This document shows, piece by piece, positions 22,201 through 22,707 of a stretch of 22,707 nt of DNA. The notes under the pieces are model-generated. The model searched no databases. It had not been told where the DNA came from and saw only the letters and a list, made by a program, of their open reading frames with translations. Source of the DNA: JAMXLO01 sp041487355 (GTDB lineage Bacteria; Pseudomonadota; Alphaproteobacteria; Acetobacterales; Acetobacteraceae); NCBI GenBank assembly GCA_041487355.1, contig JBGPND010000067.1:1-22707 (forward strand). Reading direction: 5' to 3'. Numbering within the stretch: position 1 is the stretch's first letter; every line of letters begins with the position of its first letter. The translations under genes were made by a program, and so were the position numbers.

Positions 22201-22707
22201 AAAGCCGGTCGATGCGTTCGTGTTGGAGTCGATCGCGGTGTTGCTGCCCTGCAGCGATGGGCTGAAGTGATAGCCGGCCGGCGCGATGACCTGCACCTCA
22301 TACTTGCCGGCGGCGAGGCTGCTGAAGTTGTACGCGCCGTTCGCGTCCGTGGTCGTGGTTGCCACGGTCACATCGTCGGACGTGCCGAACTTGCCGTCCT
22401 TGCCCGCGCCGATCAGGTTGACCGTGACGCCAGGGATGCCGTCCTCGCATGTATCCTGGATGCCGTTGACATTGGTGTCGAACCAGACGAAGTCGCCGAT
22501 CGAGCCGCCGGTGGGAGCGATCGCGTGCAACCCGGCATCGATCGTGTTGTCGGTCTGCCCGGAGACCAGCGTCACCGCCGCCGTCAGACCCGTGGCATCG
22601 GCATTCGAGTCGGCCGCCGTGTTGCCGCCCTGCAGCGCCGGGCTGAACACATCACCCGACGGTGCGGCGAACTGCACCTCATACTGGCCAGGCGTCAGGC
22701 CGGTGAA
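19246..22707 (-). CDS. Large SdrD-B-domain secreted/surface protein (5' end outside window)
   Basis: The last 1153 residues of a protein whose frame is open through the right edge; the true start is outside. Upstream to downstream: four SdrD-B-like beta modules (one partial), with a ~190-residue unique region between the second and third. Then comes a DUF11-like domain start (HISVLKVPG...YSYYVTNTGTAPL to ESWKYTASMTESG), a cysteine-rich stretch, and a Gly/Tyr/Trp-rich patch. A DUF11-like domain end (DTVTASGATAGG...KEVQVL) and a final ~170-residue beta-rich domain ending in YVGNTGGHLVS follow. Ca2+-like DxNxNGxxD loops recur. There is no LPXTG, PEP-CTERM or transmembrane tail, so release by secretion is likely; the route cannot be judged without the N-terminus. 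Composition (Ser/Thr/Gly/Asn-rich, many Cys) suggests an extracellular adhesin-like or structural role. Confidence 0.85.
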   Translation of the reverse strand, partial: FTGLTPGQYEVQFAAPSGDVFSPALQGGNTAADSNADATGLTAAVTLVSGQTDNTIDAGLHAIAPTGGSIGDFVWFDTNVNGIQDTCEDGIPGVTVNLIGAGKDGKFGTSDDVTVATTTTDANGAYNFSSLAAGKYEVQVIAPAGYHFSPSLQGSNTAIDSNTNASTGFTAPVTITAGSTNNTIDAGLYQVAPLNTCALQGMNGCGADYGPAAAATFTDGPLTVNSGTASELYTGPDAGHADSVLLVLSATLSNIKALGSQSIQLTFDGQTVSFSASDFNTTSADGFPSSISGIAKGQVNGISFPTALHAAADFTYSGPLNSVGGTGSQLGAVTVLSPIDLRVDVFGDNGGTIIDNAANSGAEGIKGVAGTGGCPGDSQIGDYVWLDANANGIQDNGESGIAGVTVKLMGAGTDSKFGTSDDILLATTTTDANGHYLFNSLMPGQYEMQFIAPSGYLFGPSLQGGNTAMDSNANASGLTAPITLVDDQYDSTIDAGLTKAASIGDYVWLDTNANGIQDSKEHGASGVTVKLLGAGTDGKFGTGDDTTLATTTTDSSGHYSFGGLSAGQYEVKFIAPSGDTFSPSLQGSNTATDSNPGSSGVSSPITLTAGQTDNTIDTGLLENAHISVLKVPGDVVVASCQKVTYSYYVTNTGTAPLSSISVVDNHGTASHPDNVTATGVTSGGYNVGDANHNGLLDTGESWKYTASMTESGSYASQSSSTCKTLSGCSLPSGSTAWLSTCFTPTSTKDGTTYVFKGVQCTISGSGVGSPIVQQCADAYVTFSSSCRQATTVYDAGQNCWITTLPSSQNPGKVYLTGLPLQVPSGCDLSHATVTWSIDSSANNCGASNLSWQGSIAEYNSFQQGGFNGLDDYNQIGVKVCDNQGGYGTGSYGSGWGGWGGGYGYGGSGYGFSNDSAGSAENQNTWGNWYSGWGNNGQSCGTTTIACSPLGDTSAADTVTASGATAGGTTVSATDTKEVQVLTSSSKISQDGTAPTGNLPTLYGATVAKLEFTYNPGDTVSVQGIQTGMAAVSGHNGNSMAFIVMSNNSNPNAAGAQIYFEGNVQAGQHIFADATINPLTNTPMASPSNHFATTSGSMMFAEVFASQQDFLNNATPVQTINYDTSGTRPMHVSDAIGSLQLIGYVGNTGGHLVS
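19891..20055 (-). other. Gly/Tyr/Trp-rich low-complexity patch in the surface protein
   Basis: About 55 residues built from GYG, GSGW, GGWG, GYGYGG and later WGNWYSGWGNN runs, starting after a cysteine (CDN) and ending at another (QSC). It lies inside a ~220-residue insert that splits the DUF11-like domain. This is likely a flexible aromatic-glycine linker or loop. Confidence 0.75.
20848..21204 (-). repeat. SdrD-B-like module 4
   Basis: 119 codons, from SIGDYVWLDTNANGIQD to TDNTIDTGL. Contains the DTNANGIQD calcium-type loop, GVTVKLLGAGTDGKFGTGDD, and GQYEVKFIAPSG. It is the last and best-matching copy to module 3, from which it is separated by only four residues. Confidence 0.85.
21217..21573 (-). 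repeat. SdrD-B-like module 3
   Basis: 119 codons, from QIGDYVWLDANANGIQD to YDSTIDAGL, the same length as module 4. The core GVTVKLMGAGTDSKFGTSDD and GQYEMQFIAPSG are nearly shared with it, indicating internal duplication. Confidence 0.85.
22144..22503 (-). repeat. SdrD-B-like module 2
   Basis: 120 codons, from SIGDFVWFDTNVNGIQD to TNNTIDAGL. More diverged than modules 3 and 4, with a cysteine in the first loop (DTCEDGIPG) and one extra residue. Confidence 0.85.
22528..22707 (-). repeat. SdrD-B-like module 1 (partial)
   Basis: The window cuts this copy. The visible second half runs from FTGLTPGQYEVQFAAPSG to TDNTIDAGL, directly matching the second half of the other modules, so the gene clearly continues beyond the right edge. 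Confidence 0.85.

Noticed and set aside
20848..22707. Regularly spaced similar blocks that might suggest a CRISPR or tandem DNA array
   Set aside because: The blocks are ~357-360 bases long and encode homologous protein modules in one frame; they are coding domain repeats, not short direct repeats with spacers.

Overview
The window is GC-rich (roughly two thirds G+C by eye) with strong G/C bias at third codon positions. It carries proteobacterial gene families and extragenic palindromes of the kinds common in Alphaproteobacteria. My best guess is a Rhodospirillales/Acetobacteraceae-like soil or water bacterium; this is inferred from gene content, not from a marker gene. There are no rRNA or tRNA genes, no CRISPR array and no transposase gene.

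Layout. (1) 1-480: a scar-like left edge where the 3' half of a nucleoside hydrolase (+) abuts what looks like the tail of a minus-strand surface-protein gene. (2) 547-3813 (+): a COG1237 metallo-beta-lactamase-fold protein, an M20 carboxypeptidase-like enzyme, a DUF1345 membrane protein and a PPOX-class flavin-binding protein, tightly packed. (3) 3842-4025: a palindromic repeat with a second small TIR-bounded element nested in its loop. (4) 4060-7888 (+): an SDR protein, an MmgE/PrpD protein and an M28 peptidase-like protein, spaced 13-15 nt apart. All three reading frames are intact, yet each lacks hallmark catalytic residues of its family. (5) 7940-8416 (-): a MaoC-type hydratase, divergent from (6) 8522-12968 (+), a complete branched-chain-amino-acid-type (HAAT) ABC importer: binding protein, two permeases and two ATPases. 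(7) 13058-19127 (-): a benzoyl-CoA (box) operon facing the importer. In transcription order it encodes a 4-hydroxybenzoyl-CoA-type thioesterase, a benzoate-CoA ligase family enzyme, an alpha/beta hydrolase, BoxC and BoxB. BoxA (the reductase) and the downstream aldehyde dehydrogenase are not in the window. (8) 19246-22707 (-): the 3' part of a very large secreted or surface protein built of SdrD-B-like modules, running off the right edge.

How the genes may work together. The ligase makes benzoyl-CoA, BoxB epoxidises it with O2, BoxC opens the ring hydrolytically, and the thioesterase probably recycles trapped CoA esters. The alpha/beta hydrolase sits inside the operon, translationally coupled on both sides. 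The importer could supply benzoate or a related aromatic acid, but could equally serve the SDR/MmgE/M28/MaoC set; no binding-site evidence decides this. The most promising candidate for undescribed biology is the SDR-MmgE/PrpD-M28 trio with its substituted active sites. The most curious DNA-level features are the nested repeat at 3842-4025 and the palindrome that has become the N-terminal coding sequence of the box-operon hydrolase.
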